From positions 1 to 64,000 of IMG/VR virus record IMGVR_UViG_3300044618_000713: 64,000 nucleotides of DNA. One strand, written 5' to 3'. The stretch's first letter is position 1; every line of letters starts with the position of its first letter. Below the pieces are notes generated by a model. The model searched no databases. It saw nothing but the letters and a program-made list of their open reading frames with translations, and had not been told where the DNA came from. Positions 32,318 through 39,884 of this stretch are shown one piece after another. Origin of the DNA: a virus. A program made the translations under genes and the position numbers.

Positions 32318-32956
32318 TTACGCGCTGCGACGGCGGCGGGTGGGGGCATCCACCGGCGCTTCGCTTGCGGGCGTCTCTTCCGTCTGGCCATCAAGGCTCA
32401 GCCAATTCACGACCTCGAACACGGGCGTGAAGATGCGCCCGTAGGACTTGTGAGTGTAGTGGTCCTTCTTCAGCCTCACCGCGGGCACCGGCTTGGCCTG
32501 ATCGGCCTCGACCTGCGCCGCAATGTCAAGGGCCAGCTTCTGCACGGCACGCTTGCCGCCGACGCTGGTGACGCTGTAGCGCACCTCAAGTCCCTCGTCC
32601 TCACCGGACATGCACTTGAGGCTCATGCCGACCTGAAGCTCCCAGCCGCGCTTGGCCTGCGGCGGCGCGGGGTCCAGTTCGGGCAGCGGCTCGTTGACCG
32701 GCACCATCTTCTCGGCCAGCACCTCGCCATCGCCCCAGGCGATGTAGCCGTGCACGAACGAGAACGGGTTGACGGCCCAGGTGCTGCCGTCCTCCACCTC
32801 GGTCTGGTCAGCGCCGAACACCCAGTGTCCGGTCTTGTCCATCTTGAGGATCGCCACACCATCGGCACCACCGACGCTCGCATCAAGCGAGCGCAGTGCC
32901 TGCGACAGGTTCTGGACGGAGGGAAGGTTGGCCTTCGCAAAGGTAATCGCGTTCAT
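32318..32956 (-). CDS. Conserved replication-operon protein, 212 aa
   Basis: It starts MNAITFAKANLPSVQNLSQA (ATG 32,956 behind AAGGAC), not at the longer upstream frame, which lies inside the nuclease gene. It has a beta-rich core (HWVFGADQTEVEDGSTWAVN, SFVHGYIAWGDGEVLAEKMV) and a charged C-terminus. Proteins of this type accompany phage family-A polymerases and DUF2800 nucleases. A single-strand-binding role is plausible but not shown. Confidence 0.65.
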   Translation of the reverse strand: MNAITFAKANLPSVQNLSQALRSLDASVGGADGVAILKMDKTGHWVFGADQTEVEDGSTWAVNPFSFVHGYIAWGDGEVLAEKMVPVNEPLPELDPAPPQAKRGWELQVGMSLKCMSGEDEGLEVRYSVTSVGGKRAVQKLALDIAAQVEADQAKPVPAVRLKKDHYTHKSYGRIFTPVFEVVNWLSLDGQTEETPASEAPVDAPTRRRRSA

Positions 32957-32969
32957 CTTATTGTCCTTT

Positions 32970-34094
32970 CTAGACAAGTTTACCAAGGGCAGCAGCAAGA
33001 TGCTTGCCGACCTGCAACGACGCCGGGCGCGGATCATCCGCGGGTGCCAGCGTGTCACCCGATGAGACGGCGGTGATGAGCCCTTCCGGCATGGCGAGCT
33101 TGTGCTTCTTCAGCACCTTCTCGACCTGCGCCGGGCTCTTCAGCTCCGTCAATTCCTCAGCACTACAGCCTGCTTCGGCAAGGGCTGTCAATGCCGTCTG
33201 TTCGTTCACCCACTGGCGCATCGCCCGCTTGGGCACCAACTTCCAGCCGGGCAGCTCGACGCCCGCCTCCAGCAGTTCGACGGCCATCTCGCGGGCGTCC
33301 CTGATCCAGCCCTCCAGCAGGTCGATGCTGGCCAAGGCTTCCGAAAGCCGGAAGATGTTGACCGCCTTGATGTTCTCGCGCTTGGCGCGCTCGACGGCGC
33401 CGTTCACCAGCGGGCAGATCGACTTGGCAGCGCACCAGCGGCAGTGGTCGCCGGTCGCCAGCGGTGCGTCCGGCCGCTGCGCGGTCTTGACGGCCATGAT
33501 CAGCTCGGCCTCGAAGCGGCGCACCCGGTCGAGGTCCGTCACCCAGCGCCGCACATGCGGCGGCTGCACGATGATCACCTCGACCGTCTCGACGCCCTCG
33601 AAGGCCCAGCGTGTCGCCTCGGTGCGAAGTGCGGCAGCCGTGTAGAAGAGCGCCTGCGGGTTCTCTTCAGCCTCGACAGGCACGCCATCGCCAAACTTCC
33701 AGTCCAGCAGGATACCGCGATTGCCAATCCGGCCAACAAGATCGGCGGAACCAAAAACACCAGGGAGAGCGTCACCAAAGCCCACCACCTGCTCGACCGC
33801 GTATTCCATCTGTCCATCGGGGTCGATATCATTCAGCGCCTCCCATGCGGGCAGCAGCTTGCGCTCCAGCCGGTCCTCCGTCAACTCGATGCCGTTGTGC
33901 ATCGTGCCGAGGAAGTCGCGCGGGTCCTTATGCGTATCCAGAATGGTGGCGATGACGTTGTGCAGCAGCGTGCCCTCGTCGGCGTAGCTGCTGGACGGCT
34001 TGGGCGGCACCTGCTGCACAAGCGCGACGCTGCCGGGGCACGCGATGACGCGCTTGGCGGTCGAGCCGCCGACAATGTTAGAGTGTTGGGCCAT
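32970..34094 (-). CDS. DUF2800 / Cas4-like PD-(D/E)XK nuclease
   Basis: A 374-aa protein. The core has GVFGSADLVG, GILLDWKFGDGVPVEAEENP (D and K of the PD-DxK site) and NPQALFYTAAAL. The cysteine cluster CRWCAAKSICPL follows, as in RecB/Cas4-type nucleases with an iron-sulfur site. The family (DUF2800) is frequent in phage replication modules, where it likely processes ends for recombination. It is the first gene of the leftward replication operon. Confidence 0.85.
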   Translation of the reverse strand: MAQHSNIVGGSTAKRVIACPGSVALVQQVPPKPSSSYADEGTLLHNVIATILDTHKDPRDFLGTMHNGIELTEDRLERKLLPAWEALNDIDPDGQMEYAVEQVVGFGDALPGVFGSADLVGRIGNRGILLDWKFGDGVPVEAEENPQALFYTAAALRTEATRWAFEGVETVEVIIVQPPHVRRWVTDLDRVRRFEAELIMAVKTAQRPDAPLATGDHCRWCAAKSICPLVNGAVERAKRENIKAVNIFRLSEALASIDLLEGWIRDAREMAVELLEAGVELPGWKLVPKRAMRQWVNEQTALTALAEAGCSAEELTELKSPAQVEKVLKKHKLAMPEGLITAVSSGDTLAPADDPRPASLQVGKHLAAALGKLV

Positions 34095-34138
34095 ACTGTA
34101 TTCTCCTGTTGTTTCGTCAGTCGTTACAGATTTCTTGT

Positions 34139-34150
34139 TGACCTGTCAAG
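34139..34150. promoter_or_regulatory. Overlapping divergent -35 boxes
   Basis: TTGACCTGTCAA is an inverted repeat that reads TTGACC rightward and TTGACA leftward, in the 78-bp gap between the divergent nuclease genes. Candidate -10 boxes are TTAGAG at 16 bases rightward and TAACGA at 17 bases leftward, both weak. Confidence 0.35.
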
Positions 34151-34172
34151 CATTGTTTGTTAGAGGCTGGTC

Positions 34173-34487
34173 ATGGTACGCGAAAGTGAAATCGAGAAGT
34201 ACTTCGTTTGGACGGTGCAGCGCATGGGCGGGACGGCCTACAAGTTCAAGTCGCCCAACCACCGCGGCGTGGCCGACCGCATCGCCTGTCTGCCGGACGG
34301 CTCGACGTGGTTTGTCGAGTTGAAGGCACCCGGCGGACGGCCATCCCCGCTCCAGAAACTCTTCGCGGCCCGCATGAAGGAACTCAGGCAGAACTACACG
34401 ATACTATGGTCAAAGACGGAGATAGACGAATGGCGGCATACTATAACGAGTTCGACCCCTACGCAGCCCAATGGCTGCGCAACCTGA
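34173..34487 (+). CDS. VRR-NUC domain nuclease
   Basis: A 104-aa protein, which is the usual size of stand-alone phage VRR-NUC proteins. It has YKFKSPNHRGVADRIACLPD, WFVELKAPGG and RPSPLQKLFAARMKELRQN. These are the GVxD...ExK...Q catalytic elements of the family. It probably acts on branched or recombination DNA. Its end overlaps the methylase start by 58 bp. Confidence 0.85.
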   Translation: MVRESEIEKYFVWTVQRMGGTAYKFKSPNHRGVADRIACLPDGSTWFVELKAPGGRPSPLQKLFAARMKELRQNYTILWSKTEIDEWRHTITSSTPTQPNGCAT

Positions 34488-35608
34488 TCGACAGTAAACT
34501 GATAGCGGAAGGTGATGTAGATGACAGATCAATTCGGGGCGTGGCTCCGGGCGACCTCAAGGGTTACACGCAGTGCCACTTCTTCGCCGGTGTCGGCGTC
34601 TGGTCCTACGCCCTCCGTCTCGCAAGATGGCCCGACGACCGGCCCGTCTGGACCGGCTCCTGCCCTTGCCAGCCATTCAGCGCCGCCGGAAAGGGAGCAG
34701 GATTTGCCGACGAGCGTCACCTCTGGCCGGAGTTTCATCGGCTCATCAGCGAGTGCCGCCCTCCAGTTGTCTTTGGAGAGCAGGTTGCGAGCAAGGACGG
34801 CCTCGGCTGGCTCGACACTGTACAGTCTGACATGGAAGCATCGGGCTACGCCATTGGGGCGGCAGATCTGTGCGCTGCGGGCATCGGCGCCCCGCACATC
34901 CGCCAGCGCCTCTGGTTTGTCGGAGAAAGGTTGGACGACACCGCAGGCGCACGACACCTCGGGGCGCTCGCTCGGGCAGAAGGAGAAGCACGGGACGAAG
35001 CACGGCTGCGCCTGTCTGGTGAGGGACGCAGATCTGGCGGGCTGGCCAACGCCGCGCTCGACGGACGGCGACAAGGGATCGAGGACGGCGGAAGGCTGCG
35101 AAGCGGAGATCGCGCGGAAGGGTCGGCTGGACGACCTGCCATCGACGGCGGTTTATCTGGCGGGCTGGCCGACACCATTGGCGGCGGACAGCCGGGGCCG
35201 GGCGGGGGCGGCGGCGCACAAGGACAGCGAACTTCCGAACGCGGTTTGCAAAGTGGATTGGTCGGGCTGGAACACGCCAGCAGCCTCGGACGGGAACGGG
35301 GGCAAGCGCCCGCACCCGGACACGACGATGACGGGCCAGCACCCGGAGGGCAGGAAGGTGAACATGGGGCTGGCCTCACAAGTTCACATCGGCTTCCTCA
35401 AGACGGAGCCCGCCCGACTAACGGCCACTGGCGAGATGCTGACTGGCTCCACTGCCGGGATGGCCGCTGGCGGCCAGTTGAACCCGGCACATTCCCGTTG
35501 GCTCATGGGGCTCCCGCCCGAGTGGGACGCCTGCGCGCCTACGGCAATGCCATCGTCCCGCAAGCAGCGGCAGAAGTGATAGGAGCCTACCTTGACGCTC
35601 GCCCTTAG
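34430..35608 (+). CDS. DNA cytosine-5 methyltransferase (phage Dcm type)
   Basis: A 392-aa protein starting MAAYYNEFDPYAAQWLRNLI. Motif I FFAGVG (51-56), motif IV GSCPCQPFS (76-84, catalytic Cys), motif VI-like FGEQVASKDG and motif VIII IRQRLWFVGE. After a Gly-rich variable region there is the C-terminal GRLRAYGNAIVPQAAAEVIG (motif X). It methylates cytosine, probably to hide phage DNA from restriction. A second 352-codon frame with its own ribosome site (34,521-35,579) lies inside it. Confidence 0.85.
   Translation: MAAYYNEFDPYAAQWLRNLIDSKLIAEGDVDDRSIRGVAPGDLKGYTQCHFFAGVGVWSYALRLARWPDDRPVWTGSCPCQPFSAAGKGAGFADERHLWPEFHRLISECRPPVVFGEQVASKDGLGWLDTVQSDMEASGYAIGAADLCAAGIGAPHIRQRLWFVGERLDDTAGARHLGALARAEGEARDEARLRLSGEGRRSGGLANAALDGRRQGIEDGGRLRSGDRAEGSAGRPAIDGGLSGGLADTIGGGQPGPGGGGGAQGQRTSERGLQSGLVGLEHASSLGRERGQAPAPGHDDDGPAPGGQEGEHGAGLTSSHRLPQDGARPTNGHWRDADWLHCRDGRWRPVEPGTFPLAHGAPARVGRLRAYGNAIVPQAAAEVIGAYLDARP
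34521..35579 (+). CDS. Overprinted gene inside the methylase, WPTP-repeat protein
   Basis: A 352-aa frame in the +1 frame of the methylase. ATG follows AAGGTGAT at seven bases. The product resembles, from memory, phage proteins with SSASAALQLSLESRLRARTA, YSLTWKHRATPLGRQICALR, GW(T/P/N)TPxxxD repeats (residues 138, 175, 216, 250) and an end LNPAHSRWLMGLPPEWDACA. No reaction is known to me. Because both frames read as recognisable protein, I take both as coding. A chance open frame in GC-rich DNA is the alternative. Confidence 0.6.
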   Translation: MTDQFGAWLRATSRVTRSATSSPVSASGPTPSVSQDGPTTGPSGPAPALASHSAPPEREQDLPTSVTSGRSFIGSSASAALQLSLESRLRARTASAGSTLYSLTWKHRATPLGRQICALRASAPRTSASASGLSEKGWTTPQAHDTSGRSLGQKEKHGTKHGCACLVRDADLAGWPTPRSTDGDKGSRTAEGCEAEIARKGRLDDLPSTAVYLAGWPTPLAADSRGRAGAAAHKDSELPNAVCKVDWSGWNTPAASDGNGGKRPHPDTTMTGQHPEGRKVNMGLASQVHIGFLKTEPARLTATGEMLTGSTAGMAAGGQLNPAHSRWLMGLPPEWDACAPTAMPSSRKQRQK

Positions 35609-36920
35609 ACCCTACCAGAACGACGCGGTGACGTTCCTCTACGAGCGTGACCGCGCCATGATCCTGGCCCCGGTGGGCGCGGGCAAGACCGCCATCACGC
35701 TCACCGCCATGCAAGAGTTCATGGTCAACGGCGTGGTCAAGCGGTGGCTGGTCGTCGCCCCCAAGCGGGTCTGCACCGACGTGTGGCCGGTCGAGGCCCC
35801 CAAGTGGGCGCCGGACCTGACCATCGCCGTGGCGGTCGGTAACGCCGCCAAGCGCCGCGCCGCCTTCGCCTCAGACGCCGCGGTGGTCGTGGTCAACTAC
35901 GACGTTCTCGACGTCGTGGGCGAGGACTTCGCGCGGTTTGACGGCATCGTGTTCGACGAACTGACCCGGCTCAAGAACCCGTCCGGCAAGCGGTTCAAGG
36001 CACTGCACAAGCACCTAGGGCGCTTCAACGTGCGGATCGGCCTCACCGGATCGTTCACGTCAAACGGGCTGGAGGATGTGTTCGGACAGTGCTTCGTGAT
36101 CGACCCGACGCTGCTGGGCCGCACCAAGGGGGCGTTCCTGCAGCAGTACTTCGTCTGCATCAACCGCGACTTTGGCGAGTGGATGCCACGGCGCGGTGCG
36201 CTGGAGCAGGTGATGACCCGCATCCGCCCGGCGACGTTCGTGCTGGAGCCCGGCGTCTACAAGGACAAGCTGCCGCCGTGCCATGTGGTCGAGATGCGCT
36301 GCGACATGCCCGACCGCGAGCCATACGAGAAGATGAAACGCGACTTCATGGTTAAGATGCAGGGCAAGGACATCACCGCCATGTCGGCGGCTGCGGTCAC
36401 GACCAAGCTTCAGCAGATGGCCAGCGGTTGGGTCTACCATACGGTGGACTGGAACGGGCCGTACCGTCTGCCGGTCTGGTTCTCGACGCACCGCTTCGAC
36501 CTGCTGGACGAGGTGCTGGAGGGCAACCAGCGGGCCAACACGCTGATCGTCTACAACTTCATCGAGGAGTTGGCGGAACTGAAGCGCCGCTATCCTGGGC
36601 GGCTGTGGACGCTGGACGACGGTGCCGACGTGATCGAGCGCTGGAACGCGGGCAAGATTCCGCTGCTGGCGGTCCACCCCAAGTCGGCAGGCCACGGCCT
36701 CAACCTGCAACACGGCGGCCATCACCTGGTGTTCCTGTCGCTGCCGTGGTCGCTGGAACTCTACGAGCAGGTCGTCGGCCGTCTGCACCGCAGCGGGCAG
36801 GAGCGCGACGTGTGGGTCTACGTCCTGCTGACGAACAAGACTATCGACGAGCGCATCTGGGCGGCCCTTGCCGACAAGCGCGCCATATCGGACATCGCAC
36901 TGGAGGAGTTGAAGGGATGA
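35592..36920 (+). CDS. SNF2-like DEAD/DEAH-type helicase
   Basis: A 442-aa protein with TTG start behind AGGAG. Walker A LAPVGAGKTA (25-34), Walker B VFDELTRLKN (about 115), LTGS, then in the second RecA domain KSAGHGLNLQHGG and motif VI EQVVGRLHRSGQ. This is the short phage SNF2/Swi2-type translocase often next to VRR-NUC genes. Likely role: recombination or replication-fork remodelling. Confidence 0.9.
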   Translation: MTLALRPYQNDAVTFLYERDRAMILAPVGAGKTAITLTAMQEFMVNGVVKRWLVVAPKRVCTDVWPVEAPKWAPDLTIAVAVGNAAKRRAAFASDAAVVVVNYDVLDVVGEDFARFDGIVFDELTRLKNPSGKRFKALHKHLGRFNVRIGLTGSFTSNGLEDVFGQCFVIDPTLLGRTKGAFLQQYFVCINRDFGEWMPRRGALEQVMTRIRPATFVLEPGVYKDKLPPCHVVEMRCDMPDREPYEKMKRDFMVKMQGKDITAMSAAAVTTKLQQMASGWVYHTVDWNGPYRLPVWFSTHRFDLLDEVLEGNQRANTLIVYNFIEELAELKRRYPGRLWTLDDGADVIERWNAGKIPLLAVHPKSAGHGLNLQHGGHHLVFLSLPWSLELYEQVVGRLHRSGQERDVWVYVLLTNKTIDERIWAALADKRAISDIALEELKG

Positions 36921-37117
36921 GTTGGAATTGGCACGATTTGAACGTGGTTCTGGCGATGCGTGACGAGCACCAGGTCAAGGCCATGCTGGACGAGGAGGTC
37001 GAGGTCCACAAGCGCCCGACCTACGCGGTGCGCATCCATCAGCGCTACACGACGCTGCGCGCGGTGCGCGAACGCAAGGAAATTCTCGCCGCACTCTCAG
37101 GAGACAAGCATGAGTGA
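36917..37117 (+). CDS. Small protein, 66 aa, unknown
   Basis: MSWNWHDLNVVLAMRDEHQV then TYAVRIHQRYTTLRAVRERK. The start overlaps the helicase stop as ATGA. Basic and helical. Similar short proteins follow the helicase in other phages in my recollection, without function. Confidence 0.6.
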   Translation: MSWNWHDLNVVLAMRDEHQVKAMLDEEVEVHKRPTYAVRIHQRYTTLRAVRERKEILAALSGDKHE

Positions 37118-37370
37118 TATTGTAGAACGTCTGCTCCTACTTGCAGCCGTAGATAATTGCCAAGCATCTATTGAAGCCGCCGACACCATCACCCACCTCA
37201 CCGCAGAGAACGAGAGGCTGCGGGCGGCGCTGCGTGAGTGTGAGGCGGAGCTAAACGCCTACTACCGGATGGAATATCCGAGCGACCACCCATACAGCCA
37301 GAAGGAACTGGCGCAAGCTATGGCGTCTAATCCTGCCACCGTTGCACTGAAGGAGACAAACAATGATTGA
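37110..37370 (+). CDS. Ead/Ea22-like coiled-coil protein, 86 aa
   Basis: MSDIVERLLLLAAVDNCQAS, then ADTITHLTAENERLRAALRE and a coiled coil. The DIVERLR...EAADxIxxLxAENxRLR pattern is common in short early phage proteins. AGGAGACAAGC precedes the ATG. The last 8 bp overlap the next gene. Confidence 0.65.
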   Translation: MSDIVERLLLLAAVDNCQASIEAADTITHLTAENERLRAALRECEAELNAYYRMEYPSDHPYSQKELAQAMASNPATVALKETNND

Positions 37371-37590
37371 GCTTGAACAGATACCGGAGGAAGTCCTCCG
37401 CGCGTTGTGTGCCAGCATGGGCTGCGAGTGGGCCATGCAAGACAAAGAGGACCAGATAATCATTCGCCGTCACATCACCGCCGCTATCAATGCGTGGCCT
37501 AATATAGATAAGATTTATAGGTCTGAGGACGAGAAACTATTCACCATCATCCTCCCCCTGACACAGGAGAACAACAATGATCAAGGCTGA
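37363..37590 (+). CDS. Small protein of the QIPDE...NAWP family
   Basis: A 75-aa protein, MIELEQIPEEVLRALCASMG then ITAAINAWPNIDK. A paralogue follows directly (37,577-37,786) and another lies at 29,731-29,922. AAGGAGACAAACA precedes the ATG. Unknown function. Confidence 0.65.
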   Translation: MIELEQIPEEVLRALCASMGCEWAMQDKEDQIIIRRHITAAINAWPNIDKIYRSEDEKLFTIILPLTQENNNDQG

Positions 37591-37786
37591 ACAGATACCG
37601 GATGAGGTGGTGGAGGCGGCTTTATGGGCTTACAACTACGCATTCAGAAATTGTTACACGACAGAAGAACAGGACATTGCTATCGCCATCGCCGCCGCTA
37701 TCAATGCGTGGCCGGGGATAGAAATCCACACTGACGGCACTGATGACTGGGTTGAACTTACCCTGCCGCAGGAGCCACGCACATGA
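37577..37786 (+). CDS. Small protein of the QIPDE...NAWP family
   Basis: A 69-aa protein, MIKAEQIPDEVVEAALWAYN then IAAAINAWPGIEIH. CAGGAGAACAACA stands before the ATG. It overlaps its paralogue by 14 bp, which suggests a tandem duplication that later diverged. Confidence 0.65.
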   Translation: MIKAEQIPDEVVEAALWAYNYAFRNCYTTEEQDIAIAIAAAINAWPGIEIHTDGTDDWVELTLPQEPRT

Positions 37787-38046
37787 CCACCACACCAGAG
37801 CAGATAGAGGCTGCGCTTGCTGCGTTCGCGCTCGCATCTGGCCTTGGCATTTTCCCCAACGACGAAAAGGACGAGGAGTGGCGTGAGGACTTAGTTAACG
37901 GTATGCGCGCCGCCATCGACACCATGCGCCCCGTCATCCGTGCCGAGGCGCTGGAGGAAGCGGAGGATGTCGTTGGAGAAGTTGGTGATTGCGCGGAAGT
38001 TGGCGCTTATATAGCCGTTATCAGAGCGTTGAAGGAAAAGCCATGA
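37783..38046 (+). CDS. Small acidic protein, 87 aa
   Basis: MTTTPEQIEAALAAFALASG, acidic, with VIRAEALEEAEDVVGEVGDC near the end. The EQIEAALxAF opening resembles the neighbouring family, so it may be a distant member. The ATG overlaps the previous stop as ATGA, and its own end overlaps the next gene. Confidence 0.6.
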   Translation: MTTTPEQIEAALAAFALASGLGIFPNDEKDEEWREDLVNGMRAAIDTMRPVIRAEALEEAEDVVGEVGDCAEVGAYIAVIRALKEKP

Positions 38047-38324
38047 CTGACATTCTAGACGAACGCGAGAAGACACACGGCGATTATTATCAAGTGTCTA
38101 TGATGGCACAGGAACTGAAGGACGCCATGCGGCGCGGCAAGAAATGGAGAATACTAGACGATATGCAGCGCGAGACGCTGGAGATGATCGCCAGCAAGAT
38201 TAGCCGCATCTTGTCAGGTAATCCGCACGAGTCCGACCATTGGCGTGACATAGCTGGCTACGCCACGTTGATCGAGCGGTGGCTCACACCACCGGCTGAC
38301 CTCGAAACCAAGCCTGACCGTTGA
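38043..38324 (+). CDS. DUF6378-like protein, complete copy
   Basis: A 93-aa protein starting MTDILDEREKTHGDYYQVSM, with MAQELKDAMRRGKKWR, QRETLEMIASKISRILSGN and DHWRDIAGYATLIERWL. This is the DUF6378 family signature of phage proteins, function unknown. The ATG overlaps the previous stop. Inside it lies copy 2 of the 127-bp repeat, at which the sequence passes from phage A to phage B. The 3' end overlaps the opposite-strand phosphoesterase by 41 bp. Confidence 0.8.
   Translation: MTDILDEREKTHGDYYQVSMMAQELKDAMRRGKKWRILDDMQRETLEMIASKISRILSGNPHESDHWRDIAGYATLIERWLTPPADLETKPDR
38075..38201. repeat. Exact 127-bp direct repeat, copy 2
   Basis: Identical to bases 1-127. Left of it the sequence continues the phage A rightward operon; right of it, from 38,202, the bases follow a diverged allele and then phage B genes. 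This is the junction point of the window. Confidence 0.95.
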
Positions 38325-39240
38325 TCACGCGGCAGAACTCCGGTTCCAGCAACATGCCGCTAGGTGCGAAATGCAACACCACAAAACCCTGTGACCAGTT
38401 CACGGGGTTGTCCTCCGCATAAGCGAACTTATCGTTATCAGGTCCGTAATCCGAAAGCGTTCCGCACTCCACGCCCCATCGAAGGCCATTGTAATCCGCA
38501 AACATAGTAGCCTGGAGCCGATGCGTGTGGCCGGTCACAATCGATTTGCCGCTCTTCAATGTGTTGTTATAGGCCCCATGAACGCCTTGGTGAATGCGAT
38601 GCTTTACAACCGTATGCTCATTGAGCCATAGGCTTGTGCAGAACTGCCACGCAGGAAAATGGTCTGCGATGTCAAATCCTTGGACCTGTACATATTCCGG
38701 CGCTGCTTGAGCCAGCCTCGACATGAAGCGGTTGTCGTGATTGCCATCGGTCCACATGAGATAGCAGCCCGGAGGTGCATAAGCCTCGATCTCTGCGTGA
38801 CGTTCCTTGACGGCTTCTAGTTCCTCGGCCACGCTCGGCGTCTGCACACGAGCGCCTGGAGGATGACGACTGATCTTTGCACCGTCGAAGCTGTCGCCGT
38901 TCATGATGACCATCGACGGCTGCAAGTCCTTGATGATCTCGATCATGGCTGCGAAAGCCTTGCTTCGCTCACCCGGCCAGAAATGCCCATCGCTGCCGAT
39001 GATGACGGGGCCGACAACATTTTCTTTTAGCGCGCGGAAACCTTTTGTCGGCACCTCAATCTTGATCCGCTGGGCGGGCTGCGAGATCGTGTTCAGAATG
39101 ATTCCATGCTTGCGCTCGAGGCTATCCCGTCGAGCGTTAACGCCTCGCAGGTTGAGGCCCAATTCTTTGGATACGGCGGACGGTGAGCCTAGACGCTTCC
39201 ATGCGTCAATGAACTCTTGATCGGAGTACCTCTTAGTCAT
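38284..39240 (-). CDS. Metallophosphoesterase with N-terminal HTH
   Basis: A 318-aa protein. Residues 1-45 form a helix-turn-helix-like region (YSDQEFIDAWKRLGSPSAVS). The phosphoesterase part has IGSDGHFWPG (DxH), MNGDSFDG (GDxxD), WTDGNHDNRF (GNHD) and VTGHTHRLQ (GHTH), a full metal site. Such proteins hydrolyse phosphate esters, and phage members may act on nucleic acid or small molecules. It is last in the leftward late operon of phage B. Confidence 0.85.
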   Translation of the reverse strand: MTKRYSDQEFIDAWKRLGSPSAVSKELGLNLRGVNARRDSLERKHGIILNTISQPAQRIKIEVPTKGFRALKENVVGPVIIGSDGHFWPGERSKAFAAMIEIIKDLQPSMVIMNGDSFDGAKISRHPPGARVQTPSVAEELEAVKERHAEIEAYAPPGCYLMWTDGNHDNRFMSRLAQAAPEYVQVQGFDIADHFPAWQFCTSLWLNEHTVVKHRIHQGVHGAYNNTLKSGKSIVTGHTHRLQATMFADYNGLRWGVECGTLSDYGPDNDKFAYAEDNPVNWSQGFVVLHFAPSGMLLEPEFCRVINGQAWFRGQPVV

Positions 39241-39243
39241 TCG

Positions 39244-39492
39244 CTACTCCTGCACGCGGCGAAAGTTGAGCCGCCAGATCACATCTGCAACTTGCTTGCC
39301 GAACATATCGATCTGCTTTTCTTCTGCTTCTGGGAAGACAAGATGCGCCACCTCATGGGCGGCTATTTCCAAGAGCAGCTTTGGTTTCTGGAGAAGCCGC
39401 GGGTCTAGCTGGATGTGGTCTTCGCCAATATAGGCCCAGCCCCAAGCACGCTCGCAGGTCTTCCATTCTATGGTGATCTTGCGGCGTGCCAT
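39244..39492 (-). CDS. HExxH metalloprotease-like small protein
   Basis: An 82-aa protein with LLLEIAAHEVAHLVFPEAEE; HEVAH is the zinc-binding HExxH motif of zincin-type peptidases (SprT- or gluzincin-like). Only one domain fits in this length, and the third ligand is not certain. It could process a virion or cell wall protein. It lies between the phosphoesterase and the lysis cassette and is absent from phage A. Confidence 0.6.
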   Translation of the reverse strand: MARRKITIEWKTCERAWGWAYIGEDHIQLDPRLLQKPKLLLEIAAHEVAHLVFPEAEEKQIDMFGKQVADVIWRLNFRRVQE

Positions 39493-39495
39493 AAA

Positions 39496-39726
39496 TCAAT
39501 CCTTGCATCGCTTCCGGCGGTGATCCCATTCGCCGCCGCGGCGGATGCAGTCGCGCCATTCCTTTTCTTTCTCAGGCGTCATTCGTTTCATTAGAAAAGG
39601 CAAAGATGCCTTGAACATAACAATGCCAAGGCCGAACCAAAAGGATGGCCTTTGAGCGACGAGAAAGCCGCCAGCGCCAATGCCGATGAACAGCACGACG
39701 ATGGCGGCAATCTCGATCCAGTTCAC
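39496..39726 (-). CDS. Small membrane protein of lysis cassette (phage B)
   Basis: A 76-aa protein from the GTG that overlaps the holin stop as GTGA; a TTG at 39,747 would add 7 residues. The N-terminal helix (NWIEIAAIVVLFIGIGAGGF) and the tail RRGGEWDHRRKRCKD match the phage A protein at 210-452, while the middle (GIVMFKASLPFLMKRM) differs. Confidence 0.7.
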   Translation of the reverse strand: MNWIEIAAIVVLFIGIGAGGFLVAQRPSFWFGLGIVMFKASLPFLMKRMTPEKEKEWRDCIRRGGEWDHRRKRCKD

Positions 39727-39884
39727 TTCTTGGCCCAGATAGACCAACCAGCGGCGAATATAACTCCCAGTGCGCCGATGATCTCGTTCATGGCGGTGGC
39801 GTCAATAACTCCGGTTCCGACAACATAGCCGCCACCAGCCGCGAGAACGGCGCGAACAACGCCCCAGACCATTTCTTTTGTCAT
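39723..39884 (-). CDS. Holin-like membrane protein (phage B)
   Basis: A 53-aa frame too short for most gene callers, equal to the phage A holin (449-610) except for one I to V change. Two hydrophobic segments. The start at 39,884 shares one base with the endolysin stop, and the end overlaps the next GTG start. It opens the inner membrane for the endolysin. Confidence 0.7.
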   Translation of the reverse strand: MTKEMVWGVVRAVLAAGGGYVVGTGVIDATAMNEIIGALGVIFAAGWSIWAKK

